From assembly GCA_963422465.1 (NCBI GenBank), contig OY730169.1, positions 3,410,001-3,474,000 of the forward strand: 64,000 nucleotides of DNA, given 5' to 3'. The notes under the pieces were generated by a model. The model was not told the origin of the DNA and searched no databases. It saw only the letters and a program-made list of their open reading frames with translations. Shown piece after piece: positions 1 through 11,504 of the stretch. This DNA is from Lichina pygmaea. Lineage: Eukaryota > Ascomycota > Lichinomycetes > Lichinales > Lichinaceae. Made by a program: the position numbers and the translations under genes. Position 1 is the first letter of the stretch; every line of letters starts with the position of its first letter.

Positions 1-1533
1 GTGACACTTATCTTCTTCTTCCCGCTGCTCTGGACGGCGTTCCTAGTCGAACACTTGTCACGTTACCTTTTTCGAGTGTTCAGTGCCGAGTGGTATGTGG
101 TCCTGATCTGTCGTCGTCTGCCAAGACGTGAGCGTTCGGTTTTCTTGGCGTCTCCCGCGACTTGTAGTCATCCCGGGAAGTTTGTTGTTACGTCAGGATC
201 TGGCGATGGTACGAAGGGGGACAATCTCCGGAACCTGTCGTCAACATCGAGTTTTTGTGTCCGTGCCCATGTCCGTGTCCATGTCTGTCTGTCCCTCTAT
301 CTGTTCTTCCGTCTGTTTGTCCTTCCGTCTGTCCACTGCACATATCTCCCCTTCAGCGTCCGTCGACAAGTTACGGTACCTGCAAGGAACAAGGTGAAGA
401 GGAAGGAAGGAAGAGAGGAAGAAGAAAAGAACGAAGAGAGGGAAAGAGGAGAGGAGAGGAGAGAAGCAGGTTGCAGAGGCACAGCAAACGGAGGGTGCTT
501 TTGACATGATTCTTGACGTGTGCTTGTGCATGTATTCTTCATCAGAGCCAACAGGTAGTGCTGTCCTTGACCCCCCTCCTCTCTGCTGTCCCTCGCCTTC
601 CCCAGTACGATCTAAAAGCCGGTGGTATATCACTCATCGACTAATCAGCCAGTCCGCTCATCCAAGCCCTACCGTACTGGTACAGATCGGCCAGAAGTGC
701 GTCACGTACACCTCACTATACTTATATCCATTGGTAGACACCATTTGAAAAGAAGTGCAGAGTGCCCTTGCAGCAGAGACTCTTCGATGTACGTCCTCCT
801 GCTTCTGTATTCGATCCTGCATGTGATCTGGAATTTGATCTGGATTGTTTACTTGAACTCGTCTGGAACATTTTTCTGTGATCATCTGGATTGGTTCTGT
901 TGAATGTCAACTGCAGAAATGGAAGGCGTGCGTTCAGCTGGTTCAGTGGGCTCAGCTGGTTCAGTTGAGTGCGCTCGAGTGCGACTGTGTGCCGGTCGAG
1001 AAGGTCAGGGGGATTTGCTGGTCGAGAGGATCATGGCTGACTTCTTGCCGGGTGTTTTGATCGGTTCTTTATGGATGTTACATGTTGGATGTTGGAATGA
1101 AGGGATCGACGGATAGAAGAATAGATGGACAGAAGATGCTGAAATCAAGGTACAAGAGATGGTGCTCGCGGTCACTTTGGATGTCTCTTACGCTGATATT
1201 ATACTCCCATCGAGCGGCTGCTTGTGCTGTATAAAGAGGTTTCTGGTGGTCACTGTAGTTGATGGTCAAAAGCTTTGTAAACTGCACTTTCCTTGTCGTC
1301 CGGGGACGGAAGAACTACGCAATGTTGTACGAGAAGGCTTCGAGTACACTTTCTCGCCCTGGTGACGGAACAGATCAGATGGAACAAGGCAGATCGGACC
1401 AAACGAAGCGGATTCGACCAGCAGTAGCTCAAGCTTCGAGGGAAGACAAGATCGACAATGAACGACGAGACAAAGCATTGTCGACGACGGACGAGAGACA
1501 CATCGGAGCGGTCAGTCGCGTCCACAGACCCGC
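1..1533. other. No gene recognised (left edge)
   Basis: I see no conserved protein here. Open frames at the left edge are stretches of CT-rich or purine-rich sequence. Around 255-340 there are imperfect CCATGTCCGTGT and TGTCTGTCC repeats on the plus strand, and 395-460 is almost pure purine. The segment from about 1250 to 1533 lies just 3' of the glutathione transferase gene and probably holds its 3' untranslated region. Confidence 0.5.
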
Positions 1534-2364
1534 TCAAGCTTTAGCATTCCTCATCTTCTCCATCATCGCTCGCATGCCCTCATTGTTCTTCTTCTCGTCC
1601 CAGACGTACGTGACGCTCTCCGTCTTCTCCAGCGTCCTGGCCCAGCGCGAAAAGTTCGGGAGGGCGTCGAGCCGGCCGAGCAGCGACTCTGGCAGCATGC
1701 CACCGCGACCAAAGGCGTACAGGCGGATGACGAACGAGGCGACCAGGGCCTCGACCAGCGTGACCTTGTCGCTGCCTCCAAAATACGGCTTCGCGTCCTC
1801 GAGCAGGGGTTCGATCTCCTTCCCGATCGCCGCCACCAGCTCGGCCGTCTTCTCTTCGGCCGTGCTCGGGTCCGCGTGCCGCATGAGCCCGTACACGTTC
1901 GTCTGTACCTTTGTCGACCACGCATCGACAAAGAAGGCGATGCGCGCGCGCCTCAACGCTCCGCCGGGCGCGTTGCTCGCTGGCACGAGATGTGACGGGT
2001 GGGCGTCCGCCAGGAACTGCGTGACGACGGCCGACTCGGTGATGATTTCGCCATTGTAGTTCAGCGACGGTACGAGACCACGCTGGCAGGGTTGACATCT
2101 GTCAGCCGCCAAGTCTTTGCGTTTTTCTGCCGGTACGATGGGGCGCTTGCGTGCTGTCCCGAGTCCAGCAACACCTACCGGATTGATCTTCAGGTACCAC
2201 TCCTCGCGCGGCTTCCCCAGGTCAATGAGCACCTCTTCGTAGGGCAGGCGCAGCTCCTTGATGGCAATGTGGGCCCTATGCGCAAATGGACAGGAGTGGC
2301 TGGTGTAGAACGTGATGCGGGGCAAAGCGGTCTCGGTGTCGTTGGTCGTCGCCATAGTTGCCAT
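1534..2364 (-). CDS. Omega-like glutathione S-transferase
   Basis: This is a soluble glutathione S-transferase. The N-terminal thioredoxin-like half carries S-C-P-F at residues 24-27 (Cys25 is the likely catalytic thiol, as in omega-class enzymes, not Tyr or Ser), and the NGEIITES segment provides the Glu-Ser pair that binds the gamma-glutamyl part of glutathione. An alpha-helical C-terminal half follows. The unspliced frame is open for 276 codons, but 2178-2083 is a 96-nt in-frame intron (GTAGGT donor, CCAG acceptor). Removing it joins KINP to RGLVPSLNYNGE exactly as the family requires and gives 244 residues. Expected role: thiol transfer or dehydroascorbate reduction and detoxification in the cytosol. 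Substrate cannot be read from the sequence. ATG 2364 is the first in frame; a second ATG lies three codons later. Confidence 0.88.
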   Translation of the reverse strand: MATMATTNDTETALPRITFYTSHSCPFAHRAHIAIKELRLPYEEVLIDLGKPREEWYLKINPVGVAGLGTARKRPIVPAEKRKDLAADRCQPCQRGLVPSLNYNGEIITESAVVTQFLADAHPSHLVPASNAPGGALRRARIAFFVDAWSTKVQTNVYGLMRHADPSTAEEKTAELVAAIGKEIEPLLEDAKPYFGGSDKVTLVEALVASFVIRLYAFGRGGMLPESLLGRLDALPNFSRWARTLEKTESVTYVWDEKKNNEGMRAMMEKMRNAKA

Positions 2365-5050
2365 TGAGCGATGTCTTGTAGAACGCTAGCTCTGTAGTGC
2401 CAGGGTGTTGACTGAACGTGGACGACTCATGGCCAACTTATAGACAGCCCCGGTTGCGGGAGGCCCACTGGACGGACCGCACCGCGATGTGAGCAAGGAC
2501 AGTTTGATTTCTCAGCAGGCCCAGGCAAAGACATGGTGCCGGGAGCATCGGAGGTCGTACGCCCCGGAGGACCGATTAGCGAAGCGGCCGAGGGGACCAT
2601 GGCACGAGCACCGGCAAGACGTCGAACGACGCCACGTCAGATGAACTGCAGCCTGGGATACGCCTGCCATCGAATGTCGATTACCGAGCCGGAAGCTATC
2701 AACACCAAAGAATGATAGCCGAACCTTGAGCTTGGCAATCGCACTTTGCGTTTGCGGAAATGAGATGCGCACAGTAATCAGCAACGTGGGGCACGTGGGC
2801 GATCAGCTTCTCCACACGGTTTGGACGGCATGCAGAGCCACGCTAAGACGTCTCTCGAAAAATTCCCGAAACCTTCGAGCGGACTTGAGAGCCGGGACGT
2901 TCCACCGTCAGTACTGTGGACCGCGTCGGCGGACGCAACGACTGAGCATCGTAAGCCAAGCGGTGATGCTATTCAGCCCCCTGGTCCATGTAGTGGGTGA
3001 TCGGCATAAGGTTGCCGTGTGTGTTTAGAGTGAGGTATTTAACTACCCCACCGCGTCATCGTTCGCTCGCCTGGACGAGTGCATTGAGATGTCTCGGAAG
3101 CGTCAAATCTGTGCATGTGAACTGAGCTGTTCTGCCATCTGATGTGCAATTGCCTTTTCCTCTTCTCGGACGAGTCGCATCGCAGCTGGCCTTTCCTTTG
3201 GTATTTGGCCGAACCAAATCAACCGACTGCTCAACCGGCCCAATCAGCCCAAAAGAATGTCGCTGAGCCCACGGCGACCAAGGAAAATTGCTCTGACTAG
3301 CGATCTTGCCTTAAATGACAATCAACAGAAGCCTTGGATCCTGAGTGACGCCAGGGCTGAGCCATGTAATGCTGGACTTGCCTTCAAGTCTTCGGCCCCT
3401 CGACTTTGCTGGTAGCGAGGATAATATTCAGCGTGGATTGAGCCAAGACTGGCCAATGCAGGCCGGCAAAGGAGCTTGCCACTCTGACATTCGAAAGTGC
3501 GTCCATAGGACCTGCCAAGTGTGATAGAACCTGCCCAACCCAAACAATGAAGGAGCTGCTTGATCATGGCAGCAGCTTAGTCTGTCAAAGCTTGACTTTG
3601 TGGATCGGTTGAGGAGCGTTCTCGGCTTGATAGAGAACAGCTTGGACAGCATGAGAAGACAGTTCACAGCGATAGTCAGCCTCATGACAGACAGTGTCAC
3701 TGGTAGTCACCCGTAGAACAGTAGCAGGTTGCTGATAAGGGTCTTCCGGGACAGACCTGGACAAATTATTGTCCTCCGGGCTATTCGACAATGTATTCCC
3801 ATATGGTGCGATGAAACTGCAGCGTGACATACTTCCCTATGTAGAGTACCTCGTACGATACGTACGTAAGTACGCCCCAAAGCCCGAACATGATGGGAGG
3901 AGCTGTTACCGCTCCGTGCGCTCACAGGACTTCGTGATCGGAAGCCCAATCATGTCTCAGAGCATCGGGCAGGTGGTACGATACGTACGTGTGTACACGT
4001 AAGTACAGTACAGTCAGCAAGGTGTTGGGATAATCGGGTGTCGGTGACACTTTAGAATGACGAGGCACTTCGAAGACAATAGGATCTTGTATTCAATAGG
4101 ATGTACTAAGACATTCGTCTACAATGAAAAATGAGAAAACCTTCCTTCCTCCCAATCTAGGGTTAGCGCCCTTCTGTAAGTCACGTGGTATGACGTTGCA
4201 GATCGCCCAACTTCAACACAAGGATATACCGGTATCGGTCACGTGACTTAGGCAACCTGTGGAGCAACTCACTTTTGAAAGAGTCGTCCAAATCAAGTGA
4301 TCTTGCATCTCCGAACAAGGCTATCAAAGCGCCGGGTTCACATGACACTTGAAATAGTCTCAGCCTCCCTTCGGCAAATATTAGTGTAACCACCGTGCGC
4401 ACGCCGCAGAGCCGCACAGGACTCCCAATCCGCCCCCAAGAGCCAAAGCTGGAAAGGAGCCCACTGTCGTTATTTCCAATTGAAGGCCCCTGCAGTCGAC
4501 TGGCGAGTTTCAGCAGGCCGAGTCCTTCTTGGGCCGACGAGATGCCAACAATGGAGCCAACAGTCTGAGGCGCAGCACAAAGCAGCACGCACGCACGTAC
4601 GGAGTACGAGGGGTACGTACGCAGTGGTACGTACGTACATACGTAGTTGGACACCAATCTGGACGAGCCCTCAGAGTGTACAAAGTTGACCCCAACAAGT
4701 CACGTGAAAACAATAGTTGTAGCCGCACAGTTGGTATCGATCTAGCCGCTGTACGAGGTACTGTACTTCTCAAATTATCATTACTTGCAACTAGTAAGCT
4801 TGTAAGCAGGAACCAGCTTGTTCAGATTTTCGTCGTAACTCTGTACGTTGCGTACGAGTACGTATTCGTACGGAAATACCGTGCGTCCCGGATCGCTTAG
4901 TCATCGTTGCCAGGGCTGATCATGACACAGGCCAATGAACGTCCAGTGAGGCCTTGTTCGTTTCTTTTTTACTTCTTGCATGCGGGATCGTCGAAGAGGG
5001 GGCGGCTGGTCAAACGGCGAGACCGGCCGACGTAAAGAAAATAGTCCGTG

Positions 5051-5095
<45 letters not shown>
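5051..5095 (+). repeat. (GAC)15 triplet microsatellite
   Basis: Fifteen perfect GAC units lie in a non-coding stretch about 770 bp upstream of the GT32-like start codon. Read as protein it would give poly-Asp or poly-Arg/Thr in different frames, but no real gene frame runs through it. Confidence 0.95.
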
Positions 5096-5767
5096 AACAA
5101 CGACACAGTCGAATGTCCATCACAGTCCTTACCATCTCTCATCGTCGTATTTCCTAGTCTACCGTCTTCGCTTCTTCGACCTCCGTTTCGTTCTCTTCTC
5201 GACGCTCCCTTGCACTGGTTTCTTGAAGAGTATAGAGTGAATTGTGGAGGCGCCCGGATCGGCTCTTACTCTACCGCTGTCGGCCCTTGCTCTTCCGTCT
5301 TACGTCTCCGTAGTGTATTTCGATCGTGGCGTTGTTGCACACGACGACGGGACGTTCCAGATCAGCCTTGCAGGGCACCTCCAACACACCAGACCTCCTG
5401 GAGGTCACGGCTCACCGCTGCCCATCTCAGCCGGTTTCCACACTCAAGCCCCCTTGATCTAGCCGACCAGAGGGATTGCCGACCGGTCTTGCAAAACCCC
5501 TTGCACCGTTGGAAGAACACCGGCCATCGGATTCGAACGAGCCGTTGACACCGGAGGGATAACACCTTCGTTGGATCAGCACAGACGGGCTCCCGGTGTC
5601 GTGAACTGCCCGCTGCCGCACGGTGCGTTCTCGGAAGGAGCCACGGCAGGAGGCGGCGTGCCATCGACGTCGACGACCGCATCTGCAGGGCGTCACCCCC
5701 TTGGTTGATGCTCCGGGCGACAAGCCCGCCGGTGGTGATGAGGAGCAGACTCGGGACACAGCAGCAG

Positions 5768-5825
5768 CATCATCATCATCATCATCACCATCATCATCAC
5801 CATCATCACCATCATCACCATCATC
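5768..5825 (+). repeat. (CAT/CAC)n run in the gene leader
   Basis: An imperfect CAT/CAC triplet tract of about 19 units ends 35 bp before the start codon of the GT32-like gene, so it probably lies in the 5' untranslated region or core promoter. Confidence 0.9.
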
Positions 5826-5859
5826 GCAGCCAGCTCGCTGCCGGTGACCAGACGGCGAC

Positions 5860-8122
5860 ATGGTCGACTCCTCGGGTGCGAGGAACTTCCTCGTCCTCCT
5901 GCGCAATCTCGTTCTGGCCGTCGTCCTCTACGGAACAATCTTCGCCGGCATCGAGCTTCTGCGTACGGGCTCGGTCGAGTCGATAGCGGGGCTGCGTCGT
6001 GCCAGCTTCCGCACCCGGCCCTCGAGGACGCCGCCGCTCGAGAGGATCGTTGCGCTGAAGCCGCTGCGCGGTTCCCGTGGCCGCTCGAGCCAGGAGATTG
6101 AGTACACCGTCGGCGGCGTCGTGGCCAAGGCCTGGATCGACCCCCACGCCAATTCGTTCAACCGGCCCGAGAGTCTGGTCGTGCCGAAGGACGACTATCT
6201 GGGCCGACGTCCGCATGTCGACGCCGTCGCGAACCTGCCCTTGCTGGTGGAGCGGTGCCGCGGGACACTGGATGGCCTCGAGCGGATGCGCAACGTGTCC
6301 GCCTGCCTCGACTACCTCGCGCGCCGACAGGAGGAGTACTACACGCTGCCGCCGAGCGAGCGTCGAGCGAGCAGCCAAGACCCGCAGAAGTCGGAGTACG
6401 CCTTGCCCGCCGGTCACGATCGCGGCCTTGGACGCCATCCCTCGCCGTCGTCGGCCCGGCCCGCGTCGAAGAGGTCAATTGGAACCTGTCCCGGCCCCGT
6501 CATCCCCTATCACGTCTACTGGACCGGCCCGGCCACGTGGCGCGTCGAGGTCTTTGTCAAGAGCTACCTCTACACCCAGAACCTGCCGTGCTCGCGCCTG
6601 TGGTTGTGGGTCGACGCCGACCTGAATCCGGACGCGGTCGAGCACATGCTGGAACGGGATCCGCTCTTCGTCCGCTTTCGGCCGCTCGTCGACCGGGGCG
6701 ACATTGTCGTAAAGGCCTGGCGCTTTCCCTCGCGCATCCCGCTGCCGGCCGGCGCTGGCGCTGGCGCTGGCGCCGGCGCCGGCGACGAGCTCGACTGGCT
6801 GAGCCGGGCCAGGCGTGCCGCCGCCGCCGCCGCCGTCGCCGCCGCCGCGTCGGCCGCCGGTGGCGCTCCACGTAACGCCGAGGGTGAGGTCGTCGTCGCC
6901 GACGGCGTCGTCGAGGATGCCGACGGCCAGCGCTGGCTCGCCCTGACCTCCAAGCAGATGACCTTCCTCCCGGTCGCCGTCTCGGACGCCATGCGTTTCG
7001 TCGTCCTGCACCTGCACGGCGGCGTCTACCTGGACATGGACGTGCTCCTGCTGCGCGACATGCGGCCGTTGCTGCTGCCGGACCCGCAGACGGGCCAGCA
7101 CTCGTTCGCCGAACGCTGGGCGGCGCATGCGCCGCCGGGCGACTACAACACCGCCGTCATGTCGCTCACGGCAAACTCGTCGCTGTCGTCGTACCTGCTG
7201 CGAGGCGGGGTCCGGATGGGGTTGAACTTCCACCCGCGCGTCATCGGTCGGATGGCGTGGAAGGACGGCAGGAACGAGGAGCTGCTCATGCTGGAGAGCG
7301 CCGCGGTCGATCCGGTCTGGCCCGAGTACAACCTCGACCGGGTCGGCGACTGCAGCGTTCCGTGCTTACACAACTACGGCGCTGCGTTCAAGGGTGGGTC
7401 GCAGAGCCTGCGTGACGAATGGAGGGCCTACAGCGGTCCCGAGTCGCGTCGTCGAAGCGAGAGCGAGGACGGCGACGGTGGCGACCACGACGGCGGTCGC
7501 AAGCGGCAAGCTCGACGCTCACCGAGATTGAGGCTGGAGCTGCCGTCGCCGTCGACGGCAGCGCCGCCGTGGCGTCGTCGACTGAGGCACGGCTCCGACG
7601 ACGACGACGACGCAGACGACGGCAGAGACGATGACCACGGCCATGTCAAGCACGGCGAGCGTCGAGAGCCGACGGCGGCGGCGGAGCAAGAGGTGCTGTC
7701 GTCGAGGGCCGTCGAGGACGCGGAAGAGGCGCGACTGCGGGCAGCCGGAGCCGTCCGGGATTACGTCATCGACCGCGACCTATACCCGCCCACGAACCGC
7801 ACCCTCGAGCATTTCTTCCGGGGCGCCTGGACATATCACATTCACAACCAGGTGGGTTTGTCCCTTGACTGTTTGTTCATCCCCGCCACTTCCTCCCCGT
7901 CGAAGCCATCATCTACTTTTCTCTTCTTTTTCTCCCAACCCCCCAGTTCGTCGCGGCTGACCACGACAAAAGTGGCTCAAGCACCCAGAACCTTCTTCCT
8001 GGGTGGACGTGCTACAAAAGGCGCACGACGGCTTCTTCGACCGCCGACGCACCAACCCCTACGGCGAACGATGGCATGGGCCGGTCTTGGCCCGGTACGA
8101 TCGGTGGCCGGAATACATGTAG
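5860..8122 (+). CDS. GT32-like (DXD) glycosyltransferase, type II membrane protein
   Basis: A short cytosolic tail is followed by a hydrophobic anchor at residues about 9-32, as in Golgi type II glycosyltransferases. The region around IPYHVYWTG and the later LHGGVYLDMDVLLLRD block match the sugar-binding region with DXD motif (Gly_transf_sug) of family GT32; the nucleotide-sugar/metal motif is Asp392-x-Asp394. Exons 5860-7851 and 7973-8122 join across a 121-nt intron (GTGGGT...AAAAG), turning HNQ into HNQ-WLKHPEPSSW and ending RYDRWPEYM, 713 residues. If the intron is read through, a frame with no resemblance to the family runs to 8142. Oddities: a Gly-Ala repeat and an Ala-rich block (about residues 303-335) just before the DXD motif, and a charged Asp/Arg/His-rich insert (about 520-610). 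Acceptor and donor sugars are unknown. Confidence 0.82.
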
Positions 8123-8464
8123 ATGGATGGATGGATGGATAGATGGAGAGGAGGAAGCATTTCCAACCTCAACTTTACATTTGTCGTATTTACCTTTGTA
8201 CTCGGCGTCTCCATGCATATATTTCTCTCGTTACATCTTCTCCTTCATGTTCTTCTTCCTCTTCTTCCTCTTCTTTCCTCTCTTCCTGCTCAACATGCCT
8301 TTTTCTCTTCCTTTCCTTTCGTTGTTGTACATAGAGCCCAGCGAAGAACGCCTCGTTACATACCTCCGTCAGACAAAGGATGTCTTTCTTCTGTCAGAAT
8401 GACCTGCCTCCCTCCTCCTCCTCCTCCTCCGCCTACCCGTTGATCTTGTCGTGTCTTTTGGCAC

Positions 8465-8665
8465 TGTTATATTGCGTCGCATTGCATCATTTGACATGGC
8501 GTCATTTTCCATGACATCATCTTACCTGGCATTGTCTTGCATAGCATCATTCTTTGTGATATCATCATACGGGACATCATTCTCCATGCAATCATCCTCC
8601 ACATCATCGTTCTACAAATCATCACTCTCCATATCATCCTTCCACACATCATCATCATCTTCCCA
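8465..8665 (+). repeat. Degenerate CATCAT-rich tandem tract
   Basis: About 200 bp in which CATCATT/ATCATC words recur every 15-25 bp, separated by variable words such as CTCCAT, GACATGG and CTTGCATA. Both strands are open in some frames only because the unit is low complexity. It looks like a decayed minisatellite, not coding sequence. Confidence 0.6.
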
Positions 8666-9485
8666 GGTCATCGCACAGGCATACACCTAGCACAACACCC
8701 AAGCAAGACCAAGCAAGACCAAGCCAGACCAACTCAGACCATCCATAACCTCGATAATCACCATGGGATTACAGCACATTCCTTACGCCCGGAGACAAGG
8801 AAGCTACGTAGCCATGTAGACCGTCGAGCTCCTAGCGCTCCTTTCAATCGAAGCTTCTTCCAAGCAAAGTTCCTGCCCTGGGGTGGCCCTCGGGCAAGGC
8901 AACTAGTTGGTCGGGCTGATATCTTTCTGAAATTCGAGGGTTAGAGGCTGCAATGCTCCGAGACTGCAAGTCCTGTGCTTGTGCTTGTGCTTGCGAGAGC
9001 AGCATGTTGCCAGGTACGGAAGTACCACCGTCATTGCCTGTGGCATCACGCTCCATTCCCGTGAAACCATACTCTGTGCTCACCGCACGACACAGCTGTT
9101 TTCACTACACCGTACGGTACTTCACTATATCTCTTCCGCTTGGCGCTTGACTACAGTATCACCCTTGTGCTGTATGAAGTGAATGAAGTGTACAGTACAT
9201 TCAATGCACAGAGTACGGTACCTACGTAACCGTGAGACCAAGGAGTCTTGGGAGGGATGCAGGTGGTGAGACTAGGCTGGAGAAGGGAGACGGTTGCTTC
9301 TGGTAGATCTACAAGGAATGTATGGTGGTGTACCGTAACAGTAGTTATTGCAATGAATTTTACGAGGTCTGGAGGTTTTCGGTCTGAGGATGCTCTGGCT
9401 ACTGCGCAGCGGCATGCTGGGCCTGCTGGGTTAGGCGGGGGTCTCGAGAGATGTAGGCGGATGGGTGGGGATATGGGGGAGGGGA

Positions 9486-9530
9486 TTGGCTGGAGTGGCT
9501 GGAGCGGCTGGAGTGGCTGGAGTGCCTGGC
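9486..9530 (+). repeat. Short GGCTGGAGT tandem array
   Basis: Five imperfect units of 9 bp (GGCTGGAGT, GGCTGGAGC and close variants) lie side by side in non-coding sequence. Confidence 0.8.
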
Positions 9531-9862
9531 TGCCTGCGGAGTCTATGTGTGACTTGGCTAGTAATGGGCGAGCCAATAGGTTACGTGGTCTTTGGTACAG
9601 TACGTATGTCGGCGTGGTCGGTCATCCATGTGGCAGCACTAATTAGTGTGTTCGATACCTATAGGGCTAGCCTTGTAACTTGAATTAGGTTTCCACTCAA
9701 CGTCACCCGAGCAAGACCTTGTAATCGTGCTCAACATGAGATAGGTGGTTTGTTCAGTGCCCATGTGTAGCTTTGGCATTCGATAGGGTCCTTCCCACAC
9801 GTTTCAGTCGATGACTATTCATCTAACCAACCGATGTTGTCAGGCAGCCTGAAGGGAGCTGC

Positions 9863-10757
9863 CTACGAACACGTGGTCTTCGGCTCAGTTTTGATCTCTG
9901 CTTCCTCCTCCTGCTCCTCCTCTTCTTCCAAGTCCAGCAAGTCGTCGTCGATATCGCTGTCGCTGTCGTCTACTTCACCCATCAAGTCCGGCAAACCCAA
10001 AAGAGGCGCCCAGCGGTATGGTTCTAGGTGCGCCTACAGATGTTCAGTACATGATGAAGAGCGGAGAGGAGCGAGAATCTGATAGAGAAATGTCAAGCGA
10101 AGGAAGCAATTGGACTCACCACATGGCGACACGCGTTTGCAATTTCGCGGAGAGCCACAACCTGCTCCTTCGCGATTTCAAGATGCGCACACTATTTTGC
10201 CCATTAGCCATACACAATGTACGGTATAAGGGCGAGGAAAGAGCACACCTCGAATGGCGAAATGTTCATCATTTTACGACGATGCAGCCGCACCGCTATT
10301 TGGAACCTCCTCACGGCCGTACAAAGGTCGTCCTGTTGCTGCTGTGTCGGCTTGTTGGCGTCTCGAACCGCGAAAGCGGCGCGCATGACGGCGCGGGCAT
10401 TGTTGATGGTGAATGGCGGGACCTAATGAAGTCAGTCCTGGTTCACAAAAGGAAAATCAAAAGGCCTACTCGGATGCATTGTTCGTTCTTTTCGACGCAG
10501 TGCGCACACTTCTGCCGCAGGCCGGATGGGTAGCAGACCAACCCCGGCTCTTCTTCGAGGTTGTAGACACATTCTACACATGGCTTCGACTGCATGGTCA
10601 TCGGCACGTCTGCGAGGTTCGAGCTCGACGAGTCGCCACCGCACTCTCTTTTCGACGGCACCGTGTTGGGTCTGCTGCTGCTGCCGCCGCTGCGAGAAGA
10701 GTCATCGACGCGGGCGCCACGAACACTACGGCTAGGAGCCATCGCGAGGTCGAACAA
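9863..10757 (-). CDS. Six-cysteine (Zn2-Cys6-like) small fungal protein, four exons
   Basis: Exons 10757-10470, 10422-10249, 10191-10120 and 10033-9863 give 234 residues. Introns are 47, 57 and 86 nt, each with GT/AG ends and a CTGAC, CTAAT or CTGAA branch site, all in phase 0. The N-terminal third has a serine-rich segment and then C-x2-C-x11-C-x7-C-x2-C-x6-C (PCVEC ... CAHCVEKNEQC). This spacing resembles, but is not, the standard Gal4-type binuclear zinc cluster. A helical middle (IAKEQVVALREIANACRHV) follows, then an acidic tail rich in Asp and Glu (LMGEVDDSDSDIDDD, then a Glu run). I recall similar short cysteine-then-helix proteins as uncharacterised families in Sordariomycetes. Zinc binding and a nuclear role are inferences only. 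ATG 10757 was chosen; 10742 is an alternative. Confidence 0.68.
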
Positions 10758-10895
10758 TGAAGAGAAGAGTGAGAAAGAACACAGGAAGCCCTACCAAAGA
10801 GCGCCTATGTAATCGACGTGGTCGGGTTCGTGCTGGGTTCGGAGAGTGAAGAAGAGAAGAAGAAAGAAACGATCGGGATCAGGGAGATTACCACC

Positions 10896-10903
10896 CTTAT
10901 ATA
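10896..10903 (-). promoter_or_regulatory. TATA box of the six-cysteine gene
   Basis: TATATAAG on the minus strand lies 139 bp upstream of the start codon at 10757. Directly upstream sit two copies of AGGGTGTTGCCTAT (plus-strand positions 10901-10914 and 10918-10931) spaced 17 bp apart, the first overlapping the TATA box. Clear TATA boxes are few in this window, which suggests regulated expression. Confidence 0.55.
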
Positions 10904-10931
10904 GGCAACACCCTCAGATAGGCAACACCCT

Positions 10932-11504
10932 TCGAGTCACCTGCCTGCATCTGGCATATTTATTTGTTCATCAAATGATCAGCATCTCACCAGGGCAGTA
11001 GGGGAAGGGGGGGCAGACGCACAAATCCACCTTGTACTATCTCATGCCTCTTGTCACCTGTAGTATAGGGTCTGCGTATACACACACAGGCCGCTGCAAG
11101 AGAAGTAAAGGAAGTTTGGCTGAACTTCTGTGGGGGAGCTTCATAACTACGACTTTGACTTGCCTTGGAACTCTGGGAGGGAATGTGGGGTGTTTTGTGG
11201 CCAGGGAAGGGGTCTGAGGGTGCTGTTAGCGGTGGCACGAGTGCTGATAGTAGTGCTCGGGTGGGAAGAGGAGGTCATGGAACAGCTCGATGCTCTTGGC
11301 ACATGAAAAAGAGTCCTATTTTCCTTGTTATCACCACTGACGCTTTTTTTGGTGGTACCAGAGTTGTTATCAGAGGGGCCAGTAGAAGGATTGGCATCAC
11401 TAGCATTGATAGCATTAGCAGTGGCACTAGGACTTGCGCTTGCGCTACCACCAGATCATCCTCTTCCTCCTCATCTCCCTCCCCCAATCCCTATCTCTAG
11501 CCGC
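10932..11504. other. Intergenic region between convergent/tandem minus-strand genes
   Basis: No gene seen in about 570 bp. It lies between the promoter of the six-cysteine gene and the 3' end of the AP-1 gamma gene, and contains A/T- and G-rich low-complexity stretches only. Confidence 0.5.

Larger units (their letters stand above)
2365..5859. other. Long intergenic region, GTAC-rich
   Basis: No supported gene was found in about 3.5 kb. ORFs here are short and unlike known families. Clusters of GTAC tetramers occur near 3840-4010 and 4590-4880, including runs of ACGTACGTA. The right part holds the leader of the downstream GT32-like gene, with a GAC triplet run and a CAT/CAC triplet run (listed separately). 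The first 200 bp must include the promoter of the minus-strand GST gene. Confidence 0.5.
8123..9862. other. Intergenic region with simple repeats
   Basis: No gene is supported. The first 300 bp are T/C-rich and probably contain the 3' end of the GT32-like transcript. A (CTC)n tract lies at about 8410-8431 and a degenerate CATCAT-rich tract at 8465-8665. A short tandem array of GGCTGGAGT/GGCTGGAGC lies at about 9486-9530. The palindromic GGTACGGAAGTACC is at 9013-9026. Confidence 0.5.

Noticed and set aside
1-504. 167-codon frame at the left edge
   Set aside because: Begins at GTG at the window edge, and is Cys/Arg/Ser-rich from CT-repeats; no domain seen. A partial gene cannot be excluded.
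1259-2059. 266-codon plus-strand frame over the glutathione transferase gene
   Set aside because: Antisense shadow of a well-supported GST exon.
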